A stretch of DNA of 35,562 nucleotides from a virus. The translations under genes were made by a program, and so were the position numbers. Positions 7,090-14,667 of the stretch are shown here, piece by piece (within the stretch, counting starts at the first letter, position 1; every line of letters starts with the position of its first letter). The notes below the pieces were generated by a model. That model saw nothing but the letters and a program-made list of their open reading frames with translations, searched no databases and was not told the DNA's origin. The stretch spans positions 1-35,562 of the IMG/VR virus record IMGVR_UViG_3300042509_000916; one strand, given 5' to 3'.

Positions 7090-7109
7090 CACTCGTCCTT
7101 AATCGAGTG
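7090..7109 (+). other. Intercistronic hairpin between portal and scaffold genes
   Basis: CACTCG (7090-7095) pairs with CGAGTG (7104-7109) around an 8-base loop, 19 bases ahead of the scaffold ATG. No T-run follows, so it is not a simple terminator. It belongs to the set of hairpins found in most longer spacers of this genome. Confidence 0.6.
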
Positions 7110-7128
7110 AGTTAAATGGGGTTTTGGA

Positions 7129-8040
7129 ATGAATGTAAAAACGGCAGTAAGCGGAGAAAGCGAAAACCAGATTCAAGCGGAAACGCAAGATGAAAACATC
7201 GTAAGTATTGAAGATGAAGCGTCCGGTGAAGTCAAAAGTGGCGATGAAGAGGTTCCCGCCAGCCAAGACGAAAGCCAAGATGCTAATCAAAATGATGACG
7301 ATGAGGTTGTCGTAAGTATCGGTGAGGAATCGCCACCTCAAGAGGAAAAAGAACCTGCACCTGAATGGGTGCGTGAACTTCGCAAGAGTTACCGAGAATT
7401 GCAGCGTGAGAATCGGGAACTGAAAGCCAAGACAGTTGCAACTCAAACGGTGGACGAAAAGCCGCTGTCATTGGGGGCAAAACCTACGCTTGAACAGTTC
7501 GACTATGACGCAGAGCAGTTTGAGGGAGCTCTAGAGCAGTGGTACGAAACCAAGCGCAAAGTCGATGAGCAAGAATCAGCCAAGAAAGCCGAGCAGCAAA
7601 GAGCGGAGCAAGAATGGCAGAACACGCTTAAAAACTATGACGGGTTGCGTACACAGCTGCGTGTGAAGGATTACGACGAAGCAGAAAGTGTTGTGCTTGA
7701 ATCTCTCGACCAAACCAAGCAAGGCATTATTCTGCATGGAGCGAAAAATCCTGCGCTTGTCGTTTACGCACTTGGGAAAAATCCCAAGAAGGTGAAGGAA
7801 CTTTCCGAGATTAACGACCCCGTTAAATTCGCTATCGCTATCGGTGGATTGGAGAAAGAATTGAAAGTAACAAGCCGAAAAACTGCCTCCCCTCCTCCGC
7901 CGGAATCTAAAGTGCGTGGAAGCGCACCAATTTCTGGGGCGGTAGATTCAACCCTTGAACGACTCAGAGAGGAAGCCGCTCGTACCGGTGACCACAGTAA
8001 AGTGTTCGCGTACAAGCAGCAACTCAAACGGAAATCTTAA
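7129..8040 (+). CDS. Capsid scaffolding protein
   Basis: This 303-residue, highly charged protein is predicted to be mostly helical. The first 75 residues are very acidic (Glu, Asp, Gln), followed by a coiled-coil stretch around WVRELRKSYRELQRENRELK (about residues 83-102) and a basic C-terminal tail ending YKQQLKRKS. A basic helix-turn-helix at the end of P22 scaffold (303 residues, the same length) binds the coat. Position between portal and coat matches P22 gene 8. It would drive procapsid assembly and leave before or during packaging. The assignment rests on position, length and charge pattern rather than direct sequence similarity. Confidence 0.88.
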   Translation: MNVKTAVSGESENQIQAETQDENIVSIEDEASGEVKSGDEEVPASQDESQDANQNDDDEVVVSIGEESPPQEEKEPAPEWVRELRKSYRELQRENRELKAKTVATQTVDEKPLSLGAKPTLEQFDYDAEQFEGALEQWYETKRKVDEQESAKKAEQQRAEQEWQNTLKNYDGLRTQLRVKDYDEAESVVLESLDQTKQGIILHGAKNPALVVYALGKNPKKVKELSEINDPVKFAIAIGGLEKELKVTSRKTASPPPPESKVRGSAPISGAVDSTLERLREEAARTGDHSKVFAYKQQLKRKS

Positions 8041-8060
8041 TTTTTAACTTGGAGTAAATT

Positions 8061-9329
8061 ATGCCTAACGCATTTAGCAAAGAAGAACGCGTCGCCTTTG
8101 AAAACATTCTCGAAGGTTTTAATGATGCACTGGTGCTGTCCCGTAACGTCAGCATTTACAACACCGACCAGACCATGATGGAACGGACGAACAACGTCAT
8201 TTGGCGTCCTATGCCTTATGTCGCACAGTCGTTCGCCGGTACCAACATGACAAGCAACTTTAAGGACATGACCCAGTTGTCAGTTCCTTCGACTATTGGT
8301 TTCGGTCGTTCCGTGCCTTGGGCAATGACCGCAACAGAATTGCGTGACGCTCTGCAAGAGCAGCGCCTGGGCGATGCAGCAAAACAGAAGCTGGCTTCTG
8401 ATATCAACGTGTCTTTGATGTCTGTCGCCGCCAACCAAGGCACTTTGGTTGTTAAGCGTACCGCAGCCGCATCTGGTTTTGACGATATCGCCGCCGCTGA
8501 TGCTCTGATGAACGAATCTGGTGTTCAGCAGTTCGACCGTTTCTGTGCTCTGTCCAGCCGTGACTACAACAACATGGCTAGCAACCTTGCTAACCGTGGA
8601 ACGATGGCCGGCAAACCAACAACGGCTTACGAACGCGCTTACGTTGGTAACATCGCTGGGTTTGAAACCTTCAAAATGGATTACGCCAACTCGCTGGCTG
8701 TCCGCGCCGGTGTTACTGTGACCATCAACGGTGCAAACCAGTTCTACACTCCAAAAGCCACTAGCACAGCCGGCACTGGCGAGACGAACAACGTAGACAA
8801 CCGTTTCCAAAACATCAACATCACCGTGACATCTGGCACCGTGAAAGTTGGTGATGCGTTTACAATTCTGGGCGTGAACAACGTCAATGCGATCACCAAA
8901 GGCGATACCGGCCAACTGAAAACCTTCCGCATTACCGCAATCGTCACCGGCGCTGGTGGTACTGGCACAGTTCAGATCAGCCCCCCGATTATTTCCGGTG
9001 GCGGTGCAACTGACGCTGAATTGCAGTACAAAAACTGCACGGCAACCCCTGCAAACGGTGCTGCAATCACGTTCCTTAACACGGCTACTGCAAGCGTTAA
9101 CCCATTCTGGCAAAAAGACGCACTGGAAATTCTGCCGGGTCGCTATGCCGTTCCTGAGAGTGCTGGCGCAGATGTTATGCGTGGAACGACCGATCAAGGT
9201 CTTGAACTTGTGATGACGAAGCAATTCGACATTAACACCCTGACCACAAAGTTCCGTCTGGATACGCTTTATGGAGTTGTGAACAAGCAACCAGAAATGT
9301 CCGGAATTATCCTGTTCGGTCAGCCGTAA
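8061..9329 (+). CDS. P22-like major capsid (coat) protein
   Basis: This 422-residue protein (P22 coat is 430) starts MPNAFSKEERVAFENILEGF and contains the P22-coat pattern FGRSVPWAMTATELRDALQE (about residues 75-94), YERAYVGNIAGFETFKMDY near 193 and a C-terminal segment near 355-365 (LEILPGRYAVP). The middle part, about residues 220-345, is rich in Thr, Gly and Val and corresponds to the inserted I-domain and beta-rich region of P22 coat. It has an HK97 fold and builds the icosahedral shell. GGAG stands before the ATG, and a strong terminator follows the gene. Confidence 0.95.
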   Translation: MPNAFSKEERVAFENILEGFNDALVLSRNVSIYNTDQTMMERTNNVIWRPMPYVAQSFAGTNMTSNFKDMTQLSVPSTIGFGRSVPWAMTATELRDALQEQRLGDAAKQKLASDINVSLMSVAANQGTLVVKRTAAASGFDDIAAADALMNESGVQQFDRFCALSSRDYNNMASNLANRGTMAGKPTTAYERAYVGNIAGFETFKMDYANSLAVRAGVTVTINGANQFYTPKATSTAGTGETNNVDNRFQNINITVTSGTVKVGDAFTILGVNNVNAITKGDTGQLKTFRITAIVTGAGGTGTVQISPPIISGGGATDAELQYKNCTATPANGAAITFLNTATASVNPFWQKDALEILPGRYAVPESAGADVMRGTTDQGLELVMTKQFDINTLTTKFRLDTLYGVVNKQPEMSGIILFGQP

Positions 9330-9342
9330 TCGGTGTAATAAA

Positions 9343-9371
9343 AGAGAGGGGATTAAGTTCCCCTCTTTTTT
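9343..9371 (+). terminator. Rho-independent terminator after the coat gene
   Basis: AGAGGGG (9345-9351) pairs with CCCCTCT (9360-9366) around the 8-base loop ATTAAGTT, followed by a run of T. It would reduce, not abolish, transcription into the tail genes and so keep coat mRNA most abundant. Confidence 0.88.
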
Positions 9372-9386
9372 TAATTGGAGTTGAAA

Positions 9387-9548
9387 ATGCCGTTGAAAAA
9401 AGGCTATTCACAGAAAAGCATTTCGTCTAATATCAGCAAAGAAATGAAATCAGGAAAGCCGCAAAAGCAGGCTGTCGCAATTGCGCTTGATGTCGCTCGC
9501 GAAGCCGCAAAGAAAGCAGGCAAGAAAATGAAAGGCAAATCAAAATGA
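9387..9548 (+). CDS. Small lysine-rich conserved phage protein
   Basis: This 53-residue basic protein begins [20 protein letters not shown] and continues [20 protein letters not shown]. Short proteins with the pattern [24 protein letters not shown] are common in many tailed phages, typically in early or head regions, and have no established function. Fourteen or so Lys residues suggest nucleic-acid contact. GGAG is present ahead of the ATG, and its stop overlaps the next start (ATGA at 9545-9548). Confidence 0.8.
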   Translation: MPLKKGYSQKSISSNISKEMKSGKPQKQAVAIALDVAREAAKKAGKKMKGKSK

Positions 9549-9799
9549 TTCCAGAACCGACAACAATGCTCTATAAACTAGGGTCGATGCTCGATGTTGA
9601 TGGTACAAAAGTTGATTACTTGATTGTCAATGATTCAAATTTGGAGCAGGCCATTGCAGATGGTTGGAATGTAAGCCTGCAAGAAGTAATTGCGAAATCA
9701 CAATCAAAAGATGAGCCAACGAACGAGGAAGAAATCGCCTCAGACGAACCGGAAGCAAAACGTCGTGGCCGTCCACCTAAAGCAAGTGCAGAAGGCTGA
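9545..9799 (+). CDS. Small acidic protein with a C-terminal AT-hook-like motif
   Basis: In this 84-residue protein the N-terminal half ([20 protein letters not shown], then [17 protein letters not shown]) is a compact domain common in phage head regions. An acidic linker follows, and the tail [15 protein letters not shown] contains KRRGRPPK, the core of an AT-hook, which binds the minor groove of AT-rich DNA. Translation is coupled to the upstream gene. Its role is unknown; capsid or DNA association is an inference. Confidence 0.75.
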   Translation: MIPEPTTMLYKLGSMLDVDGTKVDYLIVNDSNLEQAIADGWNVSLQEVIAKSQSKDEPTNEEEIASDEPEAKRRGRPPKASAEG

Positions 9800-9804
9800 T
9801 TTTC

Positions 9805-10281
9805 ATGGGCTGGACTAAGCGACAATTGATTGAGCAGGCTTTCGACGAAATCGGGCTTGCGCCTTATATTTTCGATTTAACTGCAGACCAGTTAGAAAGT
9901 GCTTTGCGCCGTTTGGATTCGCTTGCAGCTACTTGGAATGGTAAGGGCATCAGAATCGGTTATCCGCTTACGTCTAGCCCACAGAATAGCGATATTGACA
10001 CCGATACCAATATCCCAGACATGGCAGCAGAAGCGTTGTTTCTTGCCCTTGCCAACCGTATTGCGCCGTCTTATGGCAAGACAGTTTCGCCAGAAACAAA
10101 AGCAAATGCGAAAATGGCTTATGACGCATTGCTGAACAAATTTGCGGTTCCGCCAGAAATGGAAATTCCTGGTGGTTTCCCGATTGGTGCCGGATACAAG
10201 TCTTATGCCGTTGGTGAGCCATTTGCGCCGGTGGTGGATAAATTACTCGTTGGCGATGATTCAACACTCGATTTTATGTAA
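9805..10281 (+). CDS. P22 gp4-like tail accessory (head completion) factor
   Basis: This 158-residue protein matches P22 gp4 (166) in length and pattern: MGWTKRQLIEQAFDEIGL at the start, LESALRRLDSLAATWNGKGI near residue 32 and ALFLALANRIAPSYGK near 75. gp4 binds the portal after packaging, extends the channel and provides the attachment surface for gp10 and the tailspikes. P22 gp4 also has reported peptidoglycan-hydrolysing activity; I see no residues that establish it here. In P22 gene 10 follows directly, while here six genes intervene. Confidence 0.9.
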   Translation: MGWTKRQLIEQAFDEIGLAPYIFDLTADQLESALRRLDSLAATWNGKGIRIGYPLTSSPQNSDIDTDTNIPDMAAEALFLALANRIAPSYGKTVSPETKANAKMAYDALLNKFAVPPEMEIPGGFPIGAGYKSYAVGEPFAPVVDKLLVGDDSTLDFM

Positions 10282-10290
10282 GGTGTCACA

Positions 10291-10746
10291 ATGACAACTA
10301 TCAACCAATTAAGTGCGCTTGATTCGGTTTCTGGCGGAGACCAAGTGCCGGTATTCAGCACGAATAACGGTGACACTAGGCGCGTTCCTATGTCGGTTTT
10401 GAAGGATTTTTGCCAAGATGGCATCACGGCAAATGATGACAAAATCACGCAGTATTCATCGCCGTCTGCTACTGGATTTTCCGTTCAAGTAAACAACGCT
10501 TCATCTAGTGTTTTCCTGCTTCTCACGCCCACTGGTGGATTCGCTGCAGGAACGCTTGTACTGCCTGTGCAAGCGAACTGTATTGACCGTCAGGAAATTC
10601 TAGTTTTCTGTACTCAGTCAGTGGCGACACTTACAATTAACGGCAATGGCTCGACCGTACTCGGTGCGCCTACAACTCTAGCCGCGAACGGCTTTTTCCG
10701 TCTGCGTTTCGACAACGTGAATAAAATTTGGTATCGAGTTGGTTAA
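10291..10746 (+). CDS. Putative virion protein, beta-rich
   Basis: In this 151-residue protein the first 40 residues (MTTINQLSALDSVSGGDQVP, then NNGDTRRVPMSVLKDF) match a short motif found at the N terminus of many podovirus virion and fibre proteins. The rest is predicted to be beta-rich, rich in Thr, Val and Gly, and ends FRLRFDNVNKIWYRVG. It opens the six-gene block between gp4 and gp10. A decoration or tail-associated role is likely, but no specific function can be given. Confidence 0.75.
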   Translation: MTTINQLSALDSVSGGDQVPVFSTNNGDTRRVPMSVLKDFCQDGITANDDKITQYSSPSATGFSVQVNNASSSVFLLLTPTGGFAAGTLVLPVQANCIDRQEILVFCTQSVATLTINGNGSTVLGAPTTLAANGFFRLRFDNVNKIWYRVG

Positions 10747-10757
10747 AGGGAAAACAA

Positions 10758-11513
10758 ATGCCGTTTATTCAATCTGGTGGGTCTGTAACTGTTCAAGTTC
10801 CTGCAAACCAAAGACTGTTGGTTACTTCTTATGGTGCTGGTCGAACTCAAATTCATTTTGGCACAAACCCATCGCAATACCCACGAGCATTTCGTAATAT
10901 CGCAAGCATTGAAAATGCTTCCTACTTGTCTCCGGTGTTTACGTCAGAGCAAGAAGTAGAAATTTTTGCTGCCGTGTGTGAGGTTGAATATGTAATCGGC
11001 GCTTCACCAGTTGCAACCAAAGAGCGTTATCAACCACGGTCGGTTGCAATCACTGGTGGCTCAGTTAATAACACTCCAATTGGCCAAACAACTGCATCAG
11101 CTGGTTCGTTTACAAATTTGGCAGCCTCCGGTTCATTGGTGGCAAACGGCGCAAACGTAAACCACTCATTGTCGCCAACCGGTACCGGAAGCGTTACGAT
11201 AGGTGCAACAGGAACAGGCTCAACTACTTTGACAAGGTTGAACTCTCTTACTGTCGTAAGTACAGATTCAAGCGGCACCCCAGGAAACGCAACAATTAAC
11301 ACATTGAGCGGTCGTGCAGCGTTTGCTGCTGGCGGCTCAACTGTTGTAATCACCAATTCTTTGGTTACAGCAAATAGTAAAGTGTTCGTCCAGCAGCGGA
11401 ATGACACTACGTTGAAATCTATTTCAGTTAACCCGGCGGCGGGTTCGTTTACTGTTACCGGCAACGCTGCTGCAACTGCTATCACTATTTTTGATTTCTT
11501 GGTCGTAAACTGA
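10758..11513 (+). CDS. Putative virion structural protein, beta-repeat rich
   Basis: This 251-residue protein divides into an N-terminal domain (FIQSGGSVTVQVPANQRLLV...; about residues 1-95) and a long Gly/Thr/Ser/Asn-rich region with regular short strands (about 105-251; GSVNNTPIGQTTASAGSFTN, SLSPTGTGSVTIGATG). The second part looks like the repeated-strand shafts of phage fibres. The ATG at 10758 follows AAAGGGAAAA and is preferred over an upstream TTG inside the previous gene. Function is unknown; a surface or fibre role is inferred from composition and location. Confidence 0.7.
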   Translation: MPFIQSGGSVTVQVPANQRLLVTSYGAGRTQIHFGTNPSQYPRAFRNIASIENASYLSPVFTSEQEVEIFAAVCEVEYVIGASPVATKERYQPRSVAITGGSVNNTPIGQTTASAGSFTNLAASGSLVANGANVNHSLSPTGTGSVTIGATGTGSTTLTRLNSLTVVSTDSSGTPGNATINTLSGRAAFAAGGSTVVITNSLVTANSKVFVQQRNDTTLKSISVNPAAGSFTVTGNAAATAITIFDFLVVN

Positions 11514-11523
11514 GGTTAAAAAA

Positions 11524-11922
11524 ATGACTGACATTATTAAAACAGACAATAACGTACCACGTCGCTACGTAGACAAAAACGACAGCGTATTTGCTGAAAC
11601 AGTCGTTTCAATGCCTTATTTCTGCGGGAACAACACTGCAATGCTGTCTGTTGGAACCACATCTGCATCTGTAAGCATTCCAGCGCCGCCGGGTAATAGT
11701 ATTCGCGTCACAAACGTCGGTTCTAACGTTGTGTGGTTTACAACCGGCCAAGCCGGGACAACTCCAACCGCTGTTGTAGCACTTGCCGGTGTGCCGGGTT
11801 CTACTCCGGTATTGCCAAACACTACAGAATCATTTGCTATTCCGTCTGGGAATACTGTACTTGCGGCTGTGAGCAACGCTGCTGGCAATACAGTTTACGT
11901 TTCATCTGGAGAGGGATTGTAA
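11524..11922 (+). CDS. Small beta-rich putative virion protein
   Basis: This 132-residue protein is rich in Thr, Val, Asn and Pro, with several predicted strands (SIRVTNVGSNVVWFTTG). The architecture (a polar N terminus, then a single beta-sandwich-like domain ending VYVSSGEGL) resembles small decoration proteins that bind the capsid surface, but I do not recognise a family. Its TAA overlaps the next ATG (11920-11924). Confidence 0.7.
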   Translation: MTDIIKTDNNVPRRYVDKNDSVFAETVVSMPYFCGNNTAMLSVGTTSASVSIPAPPGNSIRVTNVGSNVVWFTTGQAGTTPTAVVALAGVPGSTPVLPNTTESFAIPSGNTVLAAVSNAAGNTVYVSSGEGL

Positions 11923-12755
11923 TGGTAGTTCGTGCCACTACATCAACAACTGCGGCCGTTCCGTTCGGAATCGTTGATGTTTATTCAGGTGCTGCCGCAG
12001 CATATTCTGTCCGTAAATTGCGTGGCGCATATACAGGTGCTGCAATTCGCGTCCGTCGTTCTAATGATAATGCAGAGCAAGATATTGGTTTTACTGCCAT
12101 AGGTGATTTAGACGAGACAGCGCTTTCTACATTTGTAGGTATAAACTCTGGATTTATTACAACTTTGTATGATCAGAGTGGGAACGAACGGAATGTAAAC
12201 CAAGCCACGGCTGCAAATCAGCCAAGAATTGTTAATGCTGGCGTTATTGATAAAATCAATGGAATTCCTTCTGCTAGATTTAGCTTGCAATTTTTAACTA
12301 GTGCAGCAAATATCCCATCTCCGTCTGGCGGCTTGGCAACACTTATTTCTGTATTGCCATCGGTTACCGGAGGCTATCGTGGGATTTCTTTATTTGCGAC
12401 TCTCAGTGAGAACGAATATGTTCGATTCTCTGTAAACGGATTTTCGTATCCATTTCTTGGAAGAACACTTAGAACTGAAACTGTTAATGCTGGAATGCCA
12501 GCTTCTGGCGGTCTTGTTTTTTCTCACATAAACAATGGCTCAAACCATTTGCTTTACAGAAATAAAGTTTTAGGTGCTACTGCTGCGTTAAGTGGCGCTG
12601 TAGAAACATCTGCAACTTGCTCTATAAGAATTGGCGCAAATTTTATTTCTGATGGGAATTACATTTCGGAAAATATACTTTTCCCTAGAGTTTTATCGCT
12701 GCAAGAAAAACTAACAATCGAAGACAACATGATGTCTTATTATGGAATAACGTAA
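11922..12755 (+). CDS. Concanavalin-like / arabinofuranosidase B-like virion protein
   Basis: In this 277-residue protein residues about 17-95 follow the pattern of alpha-L-arabinofuranosidase B catalytic-domain (GH54-like) and LamG-type proteins: AAYSVRKLRGAYTGAAIRVR, then RSNDNAEQDIGFTA, FITTLYDQSGNERNVNQAT and QPRIVNAGVID. The rest is predicted to be a beta-sandwich ending in EKLTIEDNMMSYYGIT, typical of concanavalin-like domains. Phage proteins of this group are thought to bind or cut glycans. I cannot confirm the catalytic pair, so binding without catalysis is equally possible. True start is the ATG at 11922, overlapping the previous stop; the frame is open further upstream only by chance. 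Confidence 0.75.
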   Translation: MVVRATTSTTAAVPFGIVDVYSGAAAAYSVRKLRGAYTGAAIRVRRSNDNAEQDIGFTAIGDLDETALSTFVGINSGFITTLYDQSGNERNVNQATAANQPRIVNAGVIDKINGIPSARFSLQFLTSAANIPSPSGGLATLISVLPSVTGGYRGISLFATLSENEYVRFSVNGFSYPFLGRTLRTETVNAGMPASGGLVFSHINNGSNHLLYRNKVLGATAALSGAVETSATCSIRIGANFISDGNYISENILFPRVLSLQEKLTIEDNMMSYYGIT

Positions 12756-13004
12756 ATGAAATACAAAAAATTCAACTCGGAAAAACTGGCTTTAGATTTC
12801 TCAGAGCAAGAGTGCAATAAAAACGGGTGTTCTGGCGTGACTAAATACTGGTATAACGTAATCGAGGCCATTGATGGTTGGTACGTTGTAATCCATGATG
12901 ATGCAGAAATTGAAGGTACAACAGAAGTAGAACCGCAGTGGATTGAAGGTACAACAGAAGTAGAGCCGCAGTGGATTGAAAATGCCGAAAGACCCTCGGC
13001 TTGA
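12756..13004 (+). CDS. Small acidic protein with an internal tandem repeat
   Basis: In this 82-residue protein the N-terminal half (MKYKKFNSEKLALDFSEQEC, ending near residue 45 with GWYVVIHDD) may be a small domain. The C-terminal part contains two copies of the 11-residue unit IEGTTEVEPQW, encoded by a 33-bp tandem duplication with one synonymous difference. The unit is acidic and may be a flexible linker. The start follows the previous stop immediately, and the 3' end overlaps the next gene by 23 bases. Function is unknown. Confidence 0.7.
   Translation: MKYKKFNSEKLALDFSEQECNKNGCSGVTKYWYNVIEAIDGWYVVIHDDAEIEGTTEVEPQWIEGTTEVEPQWIENAERPSA
12909..12980 (+). repeat. 33-bp in-frame tandem duplication
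   Basis: Copies at 12909-12941 and 12942-12974 differ at one base (GAA against GAG, both Glu), and a third partial copy (ATTGAA) follows at 12975-12980. The near-identity indicates recent duplication, and the unit can be gained or lost without changing frame. Confidence 0.95.
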
Positions 13005-13263
13005 CCGGGTTGGGGTGTCTGGGTACAACAAGCCCAAGCGCACCCCATCACACCCCACAAAATCTCACGTTGTCGTTGCTAAAGAAGGCGACAAAGTGAA
13101 AACTATTCGATTCGGTCAGCAGGGCGTGTCTGGTTCTCCAAAGAAGGAAGGAGAATCAGAGGCCGATAAAACTAGGCGGGAATCTTTTAAGGCCAGACAC
13201 GCGAAAAATATTGCCAAGGGAAAAATGTCGGCGTCTTGGTGGTCCTCAAAGGTGAAGTGGTGA
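12982..13263 (+). CDS. Conserved basic phage protein of unknown function
   Basis: This 93-residue basic protein has strong phage-wide conservation of the pattern PRLDRVGVSGYNKPKRTPSH, KTIRFGQQGV, SEADKTRRESFKARHAKNI and SASWWSSKVKW. I recognise the family as widespread in podoviruses and siphoviruses, but no function is established. The basic, unstructured character and conserved aromatic tail suggest binding to nucleic acid or to another virion protein. It closes the inserted block just before the gp10-like gene. Confidence 0.85.
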   Translation: MPKDPRLDRVGVSGYNKPKRTPSHPTKSHVVVAKEGDKVKTIRFGQQGVSGSPKKEGESEADKTRRESFKARHAKNIAKGKMSASWWSSKVKW

Positions 13264-13266
13264 CCC

Positions 13267-14667
13267 ATGCAAATTCCAATTGTCCAAGGTATCTACACAG
13301 ATAACAAACCGGATTTTCGTACAGCCTACCCTCGTAATCTTGTGCCTGTACCAAAGTCTAACGGCATAAGTGAAGGTTATTTACGCCCCGCTGATGGCAT
13401 TGTGCAGCTTGGTACTGGTGTCGGTGTAGACCGTGGTGGCATTGAGTGGGACGGCGTTTGCTATCGAGTGATGGGAACAAAACTTGTCAGCATCGATTCG
13501 GTTGGCGTTTCAACTATCCTGGGCGATGTTGGCGGGTCTGGGCAAGTCACATTCGATTACTCATTCGACAGGCTTGCGGTTGCCTCTGGTGGCAATCTTT
13601 ACTACTACGATGGGACGACATTCACACAAGTGACAGACCCAGATATCGGAACGGTTGTCGATGTGGTTTGGGTAGATGGTTACTTTATGACAACCGATGG
13701 TGAGTTTCTGATCGTCACCGAGTTGAATAACCCGCTTGCAGTAAACCCTCTGAAATACGGAAGCGCAGAAGCCGACCCAGATCCGGTTGTGGCATTGTTG
13801 AAAGTGCGAAATGAGGTCTACGCATTAAACCGTCACACCATCGAAGTGTTCGATAACGTGGGCGGTGAGTTGTTTCCATTTAGCCGCATTGATGGAGCAC
13901 AAATTCAACGTGGAGCAATTGGCACCAATACTTGCTGCGTGTATCTCGATGCGATTGCATTCATGGGTAGTGGTCGAAATGAATCTGTTGCTATTTGGCT
14001 TGGCGCCAACGGGCAAAGCATGAAACTGTCTACCCGTGAAATCGACGAAATCTTGTCCGAGTATACGGAAGCGCAATTGTCCACGGCAGTGATGGAGTCT
14101 GTATCGTACAAGTCGCATAATTTTTTGTACGTACACTTGCCGGATAGAACACTGGTCTATGACGGTGGGGCATCAAAGGAATTGGGCGTGCCGGTATGGT
14201 TTATTTTGACTAGCGGCGTTGGTGCAACTGGGCAATATCGAGCACGTAACTTCGTGTGGTGCTATAACAAATGGCTTGTCGGTGACCCGACCAGTGCCAC
14301 TCACGGCTACATTGATTCTAATATCTCGACACATTACGGAAATGCCGTGGCGTGGGAGTTTGGAACCCAGATTATTTACAACGAAGGCAGAGGGGCTATC
14401 CTTCATTCGCTTGAATTGGTTAGTCTTACAGGCCGTGTCGCAGTTGGAGCAGATCCACAAATCAGCACTTCATATTCTATTGATGGGCTAACGTACAGCC
14501 AAGAGAGATTCGCAAAAGTAGGCGCTTCAGGAAATACAACAAAGCGCATTGTTTGGTTGCAACAAGGTGCAATGAGAAACTGGCGCATACAGCGCTTCAA
14601 GGGTACAAGTGATGCCCACATATCAATGGCACGTTTGGAAGCCGTTATTGAGCCGCTAAATGTCTAG
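13267..14667 (+). CDS. P22 gp10-like tail hub (packaged DNA stabilisation) protein
   Basis: This 466-residue protein (P22 gp10 is 472) starts MQIPIVQGIYTDNKPDFRTA, continues YPRNLVPVPKSNGISEGYLR and contains the beta-propeller-like repeats of the family (YSFDRLAVASGGNLYYYDG near residue 99; NRHTIEVFDNVGGELFPFSR near 189). gp10 forms the hexameric hub below gp4, where the tailspikes and the needle attach, and prevents DNA leakage. It overlaps the following gene by 8 bases. Confidence 0.93.
   Translation: MQIPIVQGIYTDNKPDFRTAYPRNLVPVPKSNGISEGYLRPADGIVQLGTGVGVDRGGIEWDGVCYRVMGTKLVSIDSVGVSTILGDVGGSGQVTFDYSFDRLAVASGGNLYYYDGTTFTQVTDPDIGTVVDVVWVDGYFMTTDGEFLIVTELNNPLAVNPLKYGSAEADPDPVVALLKVRNEVYALNRHTIEVFDNVGGELFPFSRIDGAQIQRGAIGTNTCCVYLDAIAFMGSGRNESVAIWLGANGQSMKLSTREIDEILSEYTEAQLSTAVMESVSYKSHNFLYVHLPDRTLVYDGGASKELGVPVWFILTSGVGATGQYRARNFVWCYNKWLVGDPTSATHGYIDSNISTHYGNAVAWEFGTQIIYNEGRGAILHSLELVSLTGRVAVGADPQISTSYSIDGLTYSQERFAKVGASGNTTKRIVWLQQGAMRNWRIQRFKGTSDAHISMARLEAVIEPLNV

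Noticed and set aside
8280-9290. Long open frame (336 codons) on the minus strand opposite the coat gene.
   Set aside because: It mirrors the codon pattern of the coat gene, is rich in Cys and His without a motif, and has no ribosome site. It is a shadow frame.
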